Shown: one piece after another, positions 28,447 to 37,319 of the stretch
Layout: each line of letters starts with the position of its first letter
Numbering within the stretch: position 1 is the first letter of the stretch
DNA from: Psychrobacter alimentarius
Lineage (GTDB): Bacteria > Pseudomonadota > Gammaproteobacteria > Pseudomonadales > Moraxellaceae
DNA: 64,000 nt
NCBI RefSeq assembly: GCF_001606025.1
Contig: NZ_CP014945.1
Location: 3,162,001-3,226,000, forward strand
Direction: 5' to 3'
Notes under the pieces: model-generated
Databases searched by the model: none
What the model was told of the DNA's origin: nothing
What the model saw: the letters and a program-made list of their open reading frames with translations, nothing else
Translations under genes and position numbers: made by a program

Positions 28447-28514
28447 CTGCTAATATCAATTTTTTTGCTTGCTGTGCCTGCGCAGACAGAGGCTGCAAAA
28501 ATTGATATCAGTAG
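28447..28514. repeat. Long imperfect inverted repeat
   Basis: Arms 28447-28468 (CTGCTAATATCAATTTTTTTGC) and 28495-28514 are complementary except for one mismatch and two extra T. The 26-base loop contains a CTGCGCAG palindrome. It lies between the YdjM-like gene and the YchJ-like gene. It may end transcription or be a small mobile or REP-like element; the T-run sits inside the stem, so it is not a standard terminator. Confidence 0.65.
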
Positions 28515-28607
28515 TACCGTAGCGTTTTTGAGATATTTTGACCATAGTTACATCGTGGCTGCTATAGAATAAATCGACTATATAAATACGAATCATTAGA
28601 GTACGCT

Positions 28608-29171
28608 ATGTCACTTTCTACACTGTCTACTACCCAAACCTGTCCTTGCCAAATCAATCCGTTATTAGAAATAGGCTCGCCGCTCACATATCAAGAATGC
28701 TGTCAGCCTTATCATGATGCGTTTTCTAATGCAGATATGGACGAATTAAGCGCGGTAAGGGCAGAGAATGCCGAGCGTCTCATGCGCACGCGCTACAGTG
28801 CGTTTGTATTGGTCAAGCCAGATTATATCGTCAAAACCACACTACCCACGCAGCAAAACTCGCTTGATATGAATGCGATTGAAAGTTGGGCGACAGAGAC
28901 CGACTGGGCAGGATTGGAGATTGTGCAGCACACACCAAAGCTGGGTAAAAGACACGCACAGGTTGAGTTTAAGGCGTACTTTAATAATGTAGACGGCATG
29001 CAGGCGCATCATGAACTGTCTGCCTTTGTAAAGATGAAAGACAAAGCTAATAATGATGCGCATTGGTACTTTTTAGACCCGACGGTTGCGATGAGTGTAA
29101 CGCAAAAGCAACCGTGTATTTGTGGATCTAGTGAGAAGTTTAAGCGCTGTTGTGGGGAGTATTTGGGTTAG
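28608..29171 (+). CDS. YchJ-like SEC-C-motif protein
   Basis: A 187-residue protein of the YchJ type. Zinc-binding SEC-C elements flank the fold: N-terminal CPCQ with CCQPYHDA, and C-terminal CICGSSEKFKRCCGEYLG. The central segment with RLMRTRYSAFVLVKPDYIVKT and ATETDWAGLEIV is typical. SEC-C was first seen in SecA and commonly reports zinc-dependent protein contacts; the function of YchJ is unknown. It ends 8 bp before the convergent amidotransferase gene. Confidence 0.88.
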   Translation: MSLSTLSTTQTCPCQINPLLEIGSPLTYQECCQPYHDAFSNADMDELSAVRAENAERLMRTRYSAFVLVKPDYIVKTTLPTQQNSLDMNAIESWATETDWAGLEIVQHTPKLGKRHAQVEFKAYFNNVDGMQAHHELSAFVKMKDKANNDAHWYFLDPTVAMSVTQKQPCICGSSEKFKRCCGEYLG

Positions 29172-29179
29172 TAACCTAC

Positions 29180-30088
29180 CTAAACACTCGCCCCAACGGC
29201 TCGTGCAATCGCAATACCTTCCTCAATGGTCAAAAACTTGCGCTGGCTTGGGCTGTCTTTATAAATCACATCGCCATCTTGAAAAATGAGACACTCATTG
29301 ACGGCCAATTGCTGCCATTTTTCATTTTCAGTCAGTGGGACAGTCACCAAGATAGTCACTTTGTCCGTGTCTGTAGTCACATCTCCAAAGTTAATCGCCA
29401 TATCATCATCAGCGAGTTTGGCTTCGCCAAATGGCGCTTTACGTGTGAGATAAAACAATAAACTCCCCGCATACGCCATTTGCCACCTGCCGTTAGATAT
29501 TAAGCAATTAAATAAACCGTTTGCAGACAGATAGCGACATTGCGTGGTCAAAAAATTAAACAGCGTTTGGTCATCAGGACGGGTTTTAAAGGTACTTTTT
29601 AGACGATTCACCAAATAGCAAAACGCCATTTCGGAGTCAGTTGACCCTACTGGTTGGCAATGCGTCGCGTTGCCATTGTCTTGCAGACGTTGGCACCGTT
29701 TAATAAAGTCGCTATTCATTTGCCCATTATGCGCAAATACCCACTGCTCGCCCCACACTTCACGGACAAAAGGATGCGTATTTGCTAAGCAGTTTTGGCC
29801 TTGAGTTGCTTTACGAATATGCGCGATAACGTTCATTGCTTTAATAGGATAATTGTTGACCAGATCGGCTACAGGGGATTCATGGCTGGGACGATTGTCG
29901 TGAAACAATCGCAATCCCGTTGACGCATTTGTCGAATCATTATTATTAGTGCAGTCACTACGCTCAAAGAACGCAATACCAAAGCCGTCTTCATGACTGT
30001 CCGTCATACCGCCGCGCTTGCGAAAACCCGCGAAGCTAAATCCAATATCGGTTGGCGTATTACAGTTCATTCCTAAGAGTTGACACAT
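29180..30088 (-). CDS. Class II glutamine amidotransferase-like protein (paralog 1)
   Basis: A 302-residue protein of the YafJ-type Ntn-hydrolase group. Cys2 (MCQLLGMN) is the expected N-terminal nucleophile after Met removal. Family motifs follow: HEDGFGIAFF, IAHIRKATQG with NTHPF, WVFAHNGQMN, and GSTDSEMAFCYLVNRL. These enzymes are expected to hydrolyse an amide such as glutamine; the physiological substrate and any partner are unknown. Its start directly abuts the DUF2007 stop, so the two and perhaps thrB upstream form an operon. A second paralog lies at 31920-32783. Confidence 0.88.
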   Translation of the reverse strand: MCQLLGMNCNTPTDIGFSFAGFRKRGGMTDSHEDGFGIAFFERSDCTNNNDSTNASTGLRLFHDNRPSHESPVADLVNNYPIKAMNVIAHIRKATQGQNCLANTHPFVREVWGEQWVFAHNGQMNSDFIKRCQRLQDNGNATHCQPVGSTDSEMAFCYLVNRLKSTFKTRPDDQTLFNFLTTQCRYLSANGLFNCLISNGRWQMAYAGSLLFYLTRKAPFGEAKLADDDMAINFGDVTTDTDKVTILVTVPLTENEKWQQLAVNECLIFQDGDVIYKDSPSQRKFLTIEEGIAIARAVGASV

Positions 30089-30403
30089 TTATAGAGTACC
30101 GCCGTTGTTATTGTCTTTTGCAGGATTCACAGTCGCGTTTAGAGCAGTTTCTGTCGACTCATCAAATAGCTCATAAGGAGTCGTCTCCCCCTCTGTATCA
30201 ATACTATTCAAAATACGCTGAGCCTCTGCCAGCTCAGTGTCCTGAACCCATAGTACGATGCCTGAATTCATTCCTGGCATTGCACTAAGCGGCTGTAGCG
30301 ACACCGTAATATCATTGTTGCGCAGTAAGTTGGCATGCAGCTCGCCTTGCATATTGGTATCGTAACGCGCTAATTTGTGCCAGTTATCAATTTGATCGGT
30401 CAT
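30089..30403 (-). CDS. DUF2007-family protein
   Basis: A 104-residue cytoplasmic protein. It has the DUF2007 layout: WHKLARYDTNMQGELHANLLRNNDI, a strand with LWVQDTELAEAQRILNSI, and a C-terminal acidic, low-complexity tail. DUF2007 resembles ferredoxin-like regulatory modules and is sometimes called a putative signal-transducing protein. AAAGGA 10 bases before ATG supports the start. It lies between thrB (51 bp upstream) and the amidotransferase (0 bp). Confidence 0.78.
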   Translation of the reverse strand: MTDQIDNWHKLARYDTNMQGELHANLLRNNDITVSLQPLSAMPGMNSGIVLWVQDTELAEAQRILNSIDTEGETTPYELFDESTETALNATVNPAKDNNNGGTL

Positions 30404-30454
30404 GATAAAATCCTTTTAAATTCTTTGAAAACGATTGCTTAAAAAACAAGTTCT

Positions 30455-31696
30455 TTAATAAAAATTAAACCCTTGTGACCAATTAATCTGACCAAGTGGG
30501 TAAGCATCAATATGAAAACCATTGGGATAGTCTTTAAAACCAGGCTGCATTTTTAACTGAGACATTGCGGTTTGCGCTTGTTGCTCAGTCGCAAATACAC
30601 CTATTAATTTATAATCTTCAACATCATTATTTTTGTCATCGTCTTTATAGAGCGCATGTTCAAGAACAAAAACCGTATTTTGCGCTTTTTCCACATGTGA
30701 CCAATGATAAGCCGCAAGGCGTTTCATCAAGTCTGGATTTTTGACCATAATATTATCGCCAGTGCGTCCTTCAGTACGATTGTAATGAATGACGTTTAGG
30801 CGCAATAACCAAAAGATAACCGCCGCTTTGGCTAGCATCACTGGTAAGGCACGCTTTTCATCATCACCAAGTAGTCGCTTGGACTCGTATCCTTGTAAAA
30901 ACGCCGCCATTTTACTGCGATCAAAATTCACCGACTCGCCTTGTTCGGCATCGCCCCACGTCGTACAAAAGTCATTAATAGTAATGGCAATATCCATGAC
31001 GTAGTGCTCGGAACTAACCTCAGTAAAGTCCAACAGTCCTGTCAGACGAGACTCCCCTTTTTGTAGATGCCAAAGCGTGTTATCCGCAAACATATCCAGA
31101 TGACACAAGCCTTTTGGCAAGGTTGCAAGCGGTAAGTCTGTATAAGCGCGCCAAATGTCACTCATCAATTTGGCTTCGTCACTTGGCATAAACTGACGTT
31201 CACGGTCGCGGACATCCGCCCATGGATACAAAGGTACGCCATATTGCTCGCTCGGTTGTAGCGCTTGCAATGTTTCATGTAGCAACGCTAGAGCGGCCCC
31301 AATCTCATGGCACATTGCTTGAGTGGTATGCTCTGGGTGCGTGCCCGCCAAGCAAGGAACAAGCGTAATGGCCTTGTCTTCATAATGGATGACATAGCGT
31401 TTATCGTTATCCGTTTTAGCAGCATCCAATTCGATAACAGCCAATGGCGCGGCCACAGGTAACTTACCATTCAACTGATTGAGAATAACGGCCATCTTTT
31501 CGATATCAGCAGGTGGACGCTCTTCAAATAAAGTAAATACGTAGGAGTGCTCGCCATCTACATCGTCAGTCGTCTGAATAAACCAGTTAGAGTTTTTGAT
31601 ACCTTGCGTAATCGGAATGGCACGCGCAAACGACACGCCAAAGCTTTGGCAAAAGGCGGCAAACTGGTCATCGGTTAACTGGGTATAGACAGACAT
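30455..31696 (-). CDS. thrB: Homoserine kinase (APH-fold) with C-terminal DUF7336-like domain
   Basis: A 413-residue protein. Residues 1-335 match the aminoglycoside-phosphotransferase-fold homoserine kinase of pseudomonads: GIKNSNWFIQT, YVFTLFEERPPADIE, then the catalytic HLDMFADNTLWH and a metal-binding GLLDFTEVSSEHYVMDIA. It phosphorylates homoserine in threonine synthesis. The last 73 residues (about 341-413) are a distinct module: VFVLEHALY, DYKLIGVFATEQQAQTAM, PGFKDYPNGFHIDAYPLG, WSQGF. This is the pattern I know from stand-alone DUF7336 proteins. The usual kinase ends near 316. Start supported by GAG before ATG. DUF2007 and an amidotransferase gene follow on the same strand. Confidence 0.9.
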   Translation of the reverse strand: MSVYTQLTDDQFAAFCQSFGVSFARAIPITQGIKNSNWFIQTTDDVDGEHSYVFTLFEERPPADIEKMAVILNQLNGKLPVAAPLAVIELDAAKTDNDKRYVIHYEDKAITLVPCLAGTHPEHTTQAMCHEIGAALALLHETLQALQPSEQYGVPLYPWADVRDRERQFMPSDEAKLMSDIWRAYTDLPLATLPKGLCHLDMFADNTLWHLQKGESRLTGLLDFTEVSSEHYVMDIAITINDFCTTWGDAEQGESVNFDRSKMAAFLQGYESKRLLGDDEKRALPVMLAKAAVIFWLLRLNVIHYNRTEGRTGDNIMVKNPDLMKRLAAYHWSHVEKAQNTVFVLEHALYKDDDKNNDVEDYKLIGVFATEQQAQTAMSQLKMQPGFKDYPNGFHIDAYPLGQINWSQGFNFY

Positions 31697-31919
31697 AACA
31701 TCTCACTTATGATAATTAAACGGTAAAAATTAGGGTGAAATAATACATTTAGTTCGGGCAACAATAAATGTGGCAGCAGATAGTAATAGTGACAATTAGG
31801 CGATTAATAAGCAAACTTTAAATATCGACATGATCCTCTGAAATCCATCTGCGCTCTATAATTTAGTAGATACTAAATAAAATGGCTACCAGATATTATG
31901 AAGTTGGCTGACGCACAGG

Positions 31920-32783
31920 CTAGGCATTTTTTGCAATCTCTAAGCCCTTTTCAATCGACAAATAAACAGGCGATTTAGGCAAGTCTTGGTAAACCTTATG
32001 ACCATCTGCAAAAATGATGCACTCATTGACGGCAAGCTGTTGCCATTCCTCATCATCTGTGAGCGGCGTAGTGGCAAGGATTGTCATAACATCATCGGCA
32101 TCATTGACCGTTTCAAAATCCATGGTTACATCCACGTCGATGAGGGACGCTGAACCAAATGGTGCTTGACGAGTGATATGAAACAATAGGGTATCGGCAT
32201 AAGCAAGCATCCACTCGCCATTGGACAGCAGACAATTAAATAATCCGTAATTCGCCAAAAAACGGCACTGCTCTGTTAAAAACACATACAGCGTTTGTGA
32301 ATCAGGCTTATGCTCAAAACGGTCTTTGAGCTGATTGAGTAAATAGCAAAAGGCAAATTCTGAATCGGTATCGCCTACTGGAATATAATGACTAGATTTA
32401 CCTTGTTTGCCTGTTGCTTGATTAATGGGGTCGCTATCTGAGGCATCTCTAATGGTCATTTTACCGTTGTGAGAAAATACCCAAGCCTCGCCCCAAATCT
32501 CGCGGGTAAAGGGATGCGCATTACATAACAATTGATCATCTGACTTACGAATATGGACAATAGTATTGGCCGCCTTCACTCGGGTTTGACTGACCAATTC
32601 GGCAAGCGGAGAGTCCATCGCCGCACGATTGTCGTAGTAAAGGCGCAATCCTGTCGGCTCAAAGTAAGCGATTCCAAAGCCGTCGATATGATCATCGGTC
32701 AGTCCACCACGAGCCCGAAAACCAGCAAAAGAGAAACCAATATCAGCAGGATTTTTGCTGTTCATAGCGAGCAGTTGACACAT
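31920..32783 (-). CDS. Class II glutamine amidotransferase-like protein (paralog 2)
   Basis: A 287-residue protein from the ATG at 32783, which has AAAGG seven bases upstream and exposes Cys2 (MCQLLAMN). A much longer open frame upstream is rejected because it would bury the nucleophile. Motifs mirror paralog 1: HIDGFGIAYF, TIVHIRKSDD, WVFSHNGKM, GDTDSEFAFCYLLNQL. Paralog 1 and this gene flank thrB, suggesting local duplication. It is divergent from hisF. Substrate unknown. Confidence 0.88.
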   Translation of the reverse strand: MCQLLAMNSKNPADIGFSFAGFRARGGLTDDHIDGFGIAYFEPTGLRLYYDNRAAMDSPLAELVSQTRVKAANTIVHIRKSDDQLLCNAHPFTREIWGEAWVFSHNGKMTIRDASDSDPINQATGKQGKSSHYIPVGDTDSEFAFCYLLNQLKDRFEHKPDSQTLYVFLTEQCRFLANYGLFNCLLSNGEWMLAYADTLLFHITRQAPFGSASLIDVDVTMDFETVNDADDVMTILATTPLTDDEEWQQLAVNECIIFADGHKVYQDLPKSPVYLSIEKGLEIAKNA

Positions 32784-32880
32784 AAGCAACCTTTGCATTT
32801 GTTTTGTAAAATAGTTACGCGTATCATAGCATTTTATACGATTCATCTTTGTATTCTTGCACGAATTAATAGGCGGTTTT

Positions 32881-33663
32881 ATGCTAGCAAAACGTATCAT
32901 TCCCTGTCTTGATGTGGACAATGGCCGCGTGGTCAAAGGTGTCCAATTTGTCGATATCAAAGACGCAGGGGATCCAGTTGAAGTCGCCAAACGCTATAAC
33001 GAGCAGGGCGCAGATGAGATTACTTTTTTGGATATTACTGCCACCAATGATGAGCGTGACACCACCTATCACACTGTCGAGCGCATGGCTGAAACCGTAT
33101 TTGTACCCTTAACCGTCGGTGGCGGCGTGCGTAAAATCGCTGACATTCGCAATTTGTTAAATGCCGGTGCGGATAAGGTCGCGATCAATTCAGCCGCTGT
33201 GTTTACGCCTGAATTTGTTGGTGAAGCGGCGCAAAAATTTGGCAATCAATGTATCGTGGTGGCGATTGATGCCAAGCGTGTCGAGGATATAACTGTTGAT
33301 GGTATTGTCATGCCACGTTGGGAGATTTTTACCCATGGCGGACGCAAACCCACAGGCATTGATGCCGTCGCTTGGGCGCTCAAAATGGCAGAGCTGGGTG
33401 CGGGCGAATTGTTGGTCACTTCAATGGATGGCGATGGCACTAAAAAAGGCTATGATTTGGCGCTCATGCAACACATCACCAGCCAAGTCAATGTCCCTGT
33501 TATTGCCTCGGGCGGCGTTGGTAACTTACAACATTTGGCCGAAGGCGTCTTAGAGGGTGGCGTAGATGCCGTGCTTGCCGCCAGTATTTTCCACTTCGGT
33601 GAATATACGGTCTTAGAGGCCAAACAGTATATGGCATCGCAAGGCATACAGATGCGCTTATAA
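32881..33663 (+). CDS. hisF: Imidazole glycerol phosphate synthase cyclase subunit
   Basis: A 260-residue TIM barrel. HisF joins ammonia (from HisH) and PRFAR to make imidazole glycerol phosphate and AICAR. The two catalytic aspartates are visible: Asp in [15 protein letters not shown] near 11 and Asp in VVAIDAKRV near 130. Phosphate-binding loops GGGVRK and ASGGVGN are intact. The start is ATG at 32881, in keeping with the family N terminus [11 protein letters not shown]; an in-frame upstream ATG is not used. hisH and hisA are not in the window. Confidence 0.97.
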   Translation: MLAKRIIPCLDVDNGRVVKGVQFVDIKDAGDPVEVAKRYNEQGADEITFLDITATNDERDTTYHTVERMAETVFVPLTVGGGVRKIADIRNLLNAGADKVAINSAAVFTPEFVGEAAQKFGNQCIVVAIDAKRVEDITVDGIVMPRWEIFTHGGRKPTGIDAVAWALKMAELGAGELLVTSMDGDGTKKGYDLALMQHITSQVNVPVIASGGVGNLQHLAEGVLEGGVDAVLAASIFHFGEYTVLEAKQYMASQGIQMRL

Positions 33664-33866
33664 GACATTGGTAAAATGCCAATAAATCATAAAAAATGTT
33701 ATCATAGTACTAACCACTTATTTTTGTTCATTTAACTGCCTGTTTTTGCGACGACTCATTCATGAATGACCAGACAATCAAACAAGCTATTTGAATCTAT
33801 TACTATATTTAACGCTCTGTTCCCTCTAATATTTCCATTGAACGCCAATCAGGCAAAGGATTTTTT

Positions 33867-34388
33867 ATGTCAAATTTACAACAGCAACGCAATGACGTGA
33901 CCCATATCGATGGTAATTTGCATCAAAATGCCGATGCCCGTATCGGTATCGTGGTCGGTCGTTTTAATGGTTTTGTTGTCGAGTCATTAGTAGATGGTGC
34001 CATTGATGCGTTACTACGTCATGGCGTTTTGGGTAGCAATATTACGGTTATTCGTGTGCCGGGCGCATTTGAGTTGCCGTTGGTTGCCCAGCGCGCTGCT
34101 GAATCAGATCGTTTTGATGCCATTATTGCTTTAGGCGCGATTATCCGTGGTAGCACGCCGCACTTTGATTTTGTTGCAAGCGAGTCTGCAAAAGGCTTGA
34201 GCAGTGTCGCCATTGATTACAATATCCCAGTCGCAAACGGTGTTTTGACGACTGACAGTATCGAGCAAGCCATTGAGCGTTCTGGTACCAAAGCGGGTAA
34301 CAAAGGCTCAGAAGCGGCTATGGTTGTTTTAGAAATGATTGCCGTATTGTCACAGTTAGACATTGACGATGAGAGCGACGTCGCTTAG
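33867..34388 (+). CDS. ribH: 6,7-dimethyl-8-ribityllumazine synthase
   Basis: A 173-residue protein making the lumazine precursor of riboflavin from 5-amino-6-ribitylaminouracil and 3,4-dihydroxybutanone phosphate. Motifs: [23 protein letters not shown], and [17 protein letters not shown], which holds the catalytic His. Slightly long at its N terminus (about 15 residues). AAAGGA precedes the start. No FMN riboswitch is seen in the 200 bases upstream. nusB follows on the same strand but after 300 bp. Confidence 0.95.
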   Translation: MSNLQQQRNDVTHIDGNLHQNADARIGIVVGRFNGFVVESLVDGAIDALLRHGVLGSNITVIRVPGAFELPLVAQRAAESDRFDAIIALGAIIRGSTPHFDFVASESAKGLSSVAIDYNIPVANGVLTTDSIEQAIERSGTKAGNKGSEAAMVVLEMIAVLSQLDIDDESDVA

Positions 34389-34691
34389 TTTGTTTGAATA
34401 AAGTCATCTTTATTGAGAACAAGATTATATGTTTAATAAGATTGATATTGTCTGATGTAAATTTTATGGATGCGGCTTTTTGATAATAGCCGCATTCACA
34501 TAACATTAGCCAGCACTAACAACTGGTTGTTTATTGAATTTTCACCGTATTTCTATCCTTTTTTAAAATATAAAGACCTCACTCACATCAGTAAAAGTAC
34601 TATGAGTGGAACGCTTGCCGACCATGATGACGCACGTTGTTGATTTATATTTTAAATAGGTATTATCTCAAAATTTAGGTACAGACCCCCT
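34389..34691. other. ribH-nusB gap with a GC-rich hairpin
   Basis: About 300 bases without a gene. ATGCGGCT (34471-34478) and AGCCGCAT (34489-34496) form an 8-bp stem. No T-run follows on either strand, so it is either a weak stop or an RNA-stabilising element. Confidence 0.5.
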
Positions 34692-35543
34692 ATGACTGAC
34701 CAACTCAAGCGCGCTATCAGCGCTGCAAAAACCGCACAAGACAACGATCCACAAGCTGAAGCTACTCGCATAGCCAGCAGCAGTGCGGGTGATCAAACCT
34801 TTGATATGAGTGAGTCTTCTTACAAGACCAGTCACACCGCTATCCGTAAGGCAAGACGTTTTGCCATGCAAGGTCTATACGAATGGCTTGTTACTGATCG
34901 CCGCTTCGACATAGATGGCAAGCTTGGTTGGAAAGCCAATGCCCCACACGATATCGCTGCCCGTACACGTGCGACCAACGCCATGCACACGGTACATATC
35001 GGCTACTATCATGAAATGATGCGCGATATCCCAGAGCAAATTGAGACGCTGGATGCGCTCATTAGCCAACATCTTGATCGTGACATCAACAAATTAGATA
35101 CGGTTGAGCACGCTATTTTGCTTATTGGTGCTTATGAGCTACAGAATCGCTTTGAGATTCCTTATAAAGTCATCCTTGATGAAGCAATGAAATTGAACAA
35201 TCATTTTGGTGCCACTGATGCACACAAATTGATCAATGCTGTACTTGATAGAATGGCCGTGGAACTGCGCGTCATTGAAATAGAAGCCGATACCAAAGCC
35301 AATCTGCGAACGTCGCAAAAAGCAGCTGCTAAACAGGCTGAAGTTCAAACAGTCGATACTCCTGAAACAACAGATGTAGACGCTGCTGAAACTAATAGCA
35401 ACAACCAACCTACGGCATCTAACAAACCGCGTATCAGCGCCAATAATGCCAGCGTCAAACGCAATAGCGCTAGCAAAGCCAGTGCCAATATCAGTGAATT
35501 TAAAGCGAATAAAAAAGACGCTGACGCCAAAAGCCAAGACTGA
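34692..35543 (+). CDS. nusB: Transcription antitermination factor NusB with extended ends
   Basis: A 283-residue protein against about 140-150 for usual NusB. The core (about 53-200) has [38 protein letters not shown], and [27 protein letters not shown], all characteristic. NusB with S10 binds boxA RNA in rRNA antitermination. The first 50 residues and the last 75 (rich in Ala, Asn, Ser, Thr, Lys) are lineage-specific and look disordered. It starts an operon-like run with thiL (2 bp gap) and pgpA (3 bp gap). Confidence 0.94.
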   Translation: MTDQLKRAISAAKTAQDNDPQAEATRIASSSAGDQTFDMSESSYKTSHTAIRKARRFAMQGLYEWLVTDRRFDIDGKLGWKANAPHDIAARTRATNAMHTVHIGYYHEMMRDIPEQIETLDALISQHLDRDINKLDTVEHAILLIGAYELQNRFEIPYKVILDEAMKLNNHFGATDAHKLINAVLDRMAVELRVIEIEADTKANLRTSQKAAAKQAEVQTVDTPETTDVDAAETNSNNQPTASNKPRISANNASVKRNSASKASANISEFKANKKDADAKSQD

Positions 35544-35545
35544 TC

Positions 35546-36577
35546 ATGAATGAGTTTGAGCTGATTGAGCGCATATTTTTACAGATGCAAGCGGCACAGC
35601 CCTTATCAAGTGGTCTTGAAAAAGGTATTGGTGATGATGCTGCTGTCATGGCCTTGCCTGCAGGTTCGCGTTTGGTCAGCTGCATTGACACCCTCGTTCA
35701 AGGTCGACACTTTAGTGCTGACTGGGATCAAATTGATAAGCTTGCCTTTGCCATTGGTTATAAAGCAGTGGCGGTTAATGTCTCAGACATTGCTGCCATG
35801 GGTGCAATGCCGCACAGTATTTTACTCGCATTGGCCTTGCCTAAACGTCTTGCAAATGAACAATGGTTAAGTGACTTTGCCAAAGGCTTGTTTCATGCCT
35901 GCCAGCTATTTGGAGTTACCCTAATCGGCGGTGATACCACGCGCAGCGATAGCCTAGTACTCAGTGTCAGCGCTCAAGGCGTATTGGCAAAAGATACGCC
36001 AGCTGTTTACCGTTCAGGGGCGCAGGTTGGTGATAGAGTATATGTGTCAGGAACATTAGGCGACGCCAGTTATGCATTGCAATATCCTGATAATACTCAG
36101 GGCATGGCATTGGCACATCGTCTGCACATGCCGACGCCGCGCATTGCATTGGGAGCTGCTTTAGCAAAAATCGGCGCAACAGCAATGATAGATATCTCTG
36201 ATGGTCTATACCAAGATCTTGGACATATCTGTCAGCAAAGCGCTGTTAATATCCGCTTAAACCTAGAACAGCTGCCCAGTAGCACGTCTTTGTCAGTCGT
36301 TGACTTATCTGAGCGTTTACTGTGTCAATTGGCTGGTGGTGACGATTATGAATTGGCTTTTACGTTGCCAGCTCATGTTACTCCTCCTGCCAGCAATGTC
36401 CCTGTTACCTATATTGGTGATGTTATCGCAATAGCAGATAATGTAGGCGCTACTGCAGACGCCACAATACCGATGCGCCCTGAGCTTTATTATCAAGGGC
36501 AATCAGTCACCCCAACCCATCCTGCGCCATTTACCACATGGCCTACGCTTACTGGTTACCAACACTTTACAGGTTAA
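35546..36577 (+). CDS. thiL: Thiamine-monophosphate kinase
   Basis: A 343-residue PurM-like ATP-dependent kinase that converts thiamine phosphate to thiamine diphosphate. Signature parts: GIGDDAAVMALPAG, VQGRHFSADW, AVNVSDIAAMGAMP, LIGGDTTRSDSLVL, DISDGLYQDL, and LAGGDDYELAFT. It is slightly longer than the usual 320-330. It begins 2 bp after nusB and ends 3 bp before pgpA, so the three genes are co-transcribed. Confidence 0.95.
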   Translation: MNEFELIERIFLQMQAAQPLSSGLEKGIGDDAAVMALPAGSRLVSCIDTLVQGRHFSADWDQIDKLAFAIGYKAVAVNVSDIAAMGAMPHSILLALALPKRLANEQWLSDFAKGLFHACQLFGVTLIGGDTTRSDSLVLSVSAQGVLAKDTPAVYRSGAQVGDRVYVSGTLGDASYALQYPDNTQGMALAHRLHMPTPRIALGAALAKIGATAMIDISDGLYQDLGHICQQSAVNIRLNLEQLPSSTSLSVVDLSERLLCQLAGGDDYELAFTLPAHVTPPASNVPVTYIGDVIAIADNVGATADATIPMRPELYYQGQSVTPTHPAPFTTWPTLTGYQHFTG

Positions 36578-36580
36578 CCC

Positions 36581-37162
36581 ATGATCGACCATGATTTATC
36601 TAAGCCCGATATTCGTAAAGCTAATGATTGCCCGCCTCTCCCAGTAAATGCCAGCATGCTTGATCGTATGGTCTATTGGCTTGGGCTTGGTTTGGGTAGT
36701 GGTCTGCCCCGCCGTGCACCTGGTACTTGGGGAACGATAGGGGGTTTGATTGTCGCCATACCACTATTAAGCCTTGGATTTTTACCATTTTTGCTGATTA
36801 CTATTTTGTCTTGCTTTATTGGTATTTGGATCTGTGGCCGTACTTCTGAGCTGATGAAAGGGCATGATGACCCTCATATTGTTTGGGATGAATGGGCAGG
36901 CATGTGGCTTACCTTATTACCTTTTTCTTATATGAGCGTGACGGCTGATAATTTTTGGCAGTATATTTCGCAGCCGTCTTCCCTTGCTGCTTTGCTCTTG
37001 GCTTTCGTACTTTTTCGCTTTTTCGATATCATTAAACCGCCACCAATTGGTTGGGCTGATAGAAAGGTCGCTGGCGGTCTGGGTGTAATGCTCGATGATA
37101 TTATTGCAGGAGTGATGGCGCTCATCGTGTGGATAATTGTGATGATGGTTTTTTTTCTTTAG
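36581..37162 (+). CDS. pgpA: Phosphatidylglycerophosphatase A
   Basis: A 193-residue inner-membrane enzyme that dephosphorylates phosphatidylglycerophosphate. Motifs: GLGSGLPRRAPGTWGT, the acidic WDEWAGMWL, and FRFFDIIKPPPIGWADR with GGLGVMLDDIIAG. Four hydrophobic segments. Third gene of the nusB-thiL-pgpA unit, an arrangement shared by many gammaproteobacteria. Confidence 0.94.
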   Translation: MIDHDLSKPDIRKANDCPPLPVNASMLDRMVYWLGLGLGSGLPRRAPGTWGTIGGLIVAIPLLSLGFLPFLLITILSCFIGIWICGRTSELMKGHDDPHIVWDEWAGMWLTLLPFSYMSVTADNFWQYISQPSSLAALLLAFVLFRFFDIIKPPPIGWADRKVAGGLGVMLDDIIAGVMALIVWIIVMMVFFL

Positions 37163-37319
37163 TGGTTATGAGATACGAATAAGTTTGATGATTTTAAGTA
37201 TTGCTACATACATTTTTTTATAGCGCTAAGTTACAAAGCTTGAACGTCATCACATCATTCCAAACAAACATTTACGCTATAATCGAATATTATATTTTGT
37301 TACATTCATAAGAGTTATT

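Noticed and set aside
32784..32990. Longer start for amidotransferase paralog 2
   Set aside because: Would add 69 non-family residues before Cys2 and run over hisF; the ATG at 32783 has a good ribosome binding site and exposes the nucleophile.
33664..33866. FMN riboswitch upstream of ribH
   Set aside because: No conserved RFN sequence elements are seen in this stretch.
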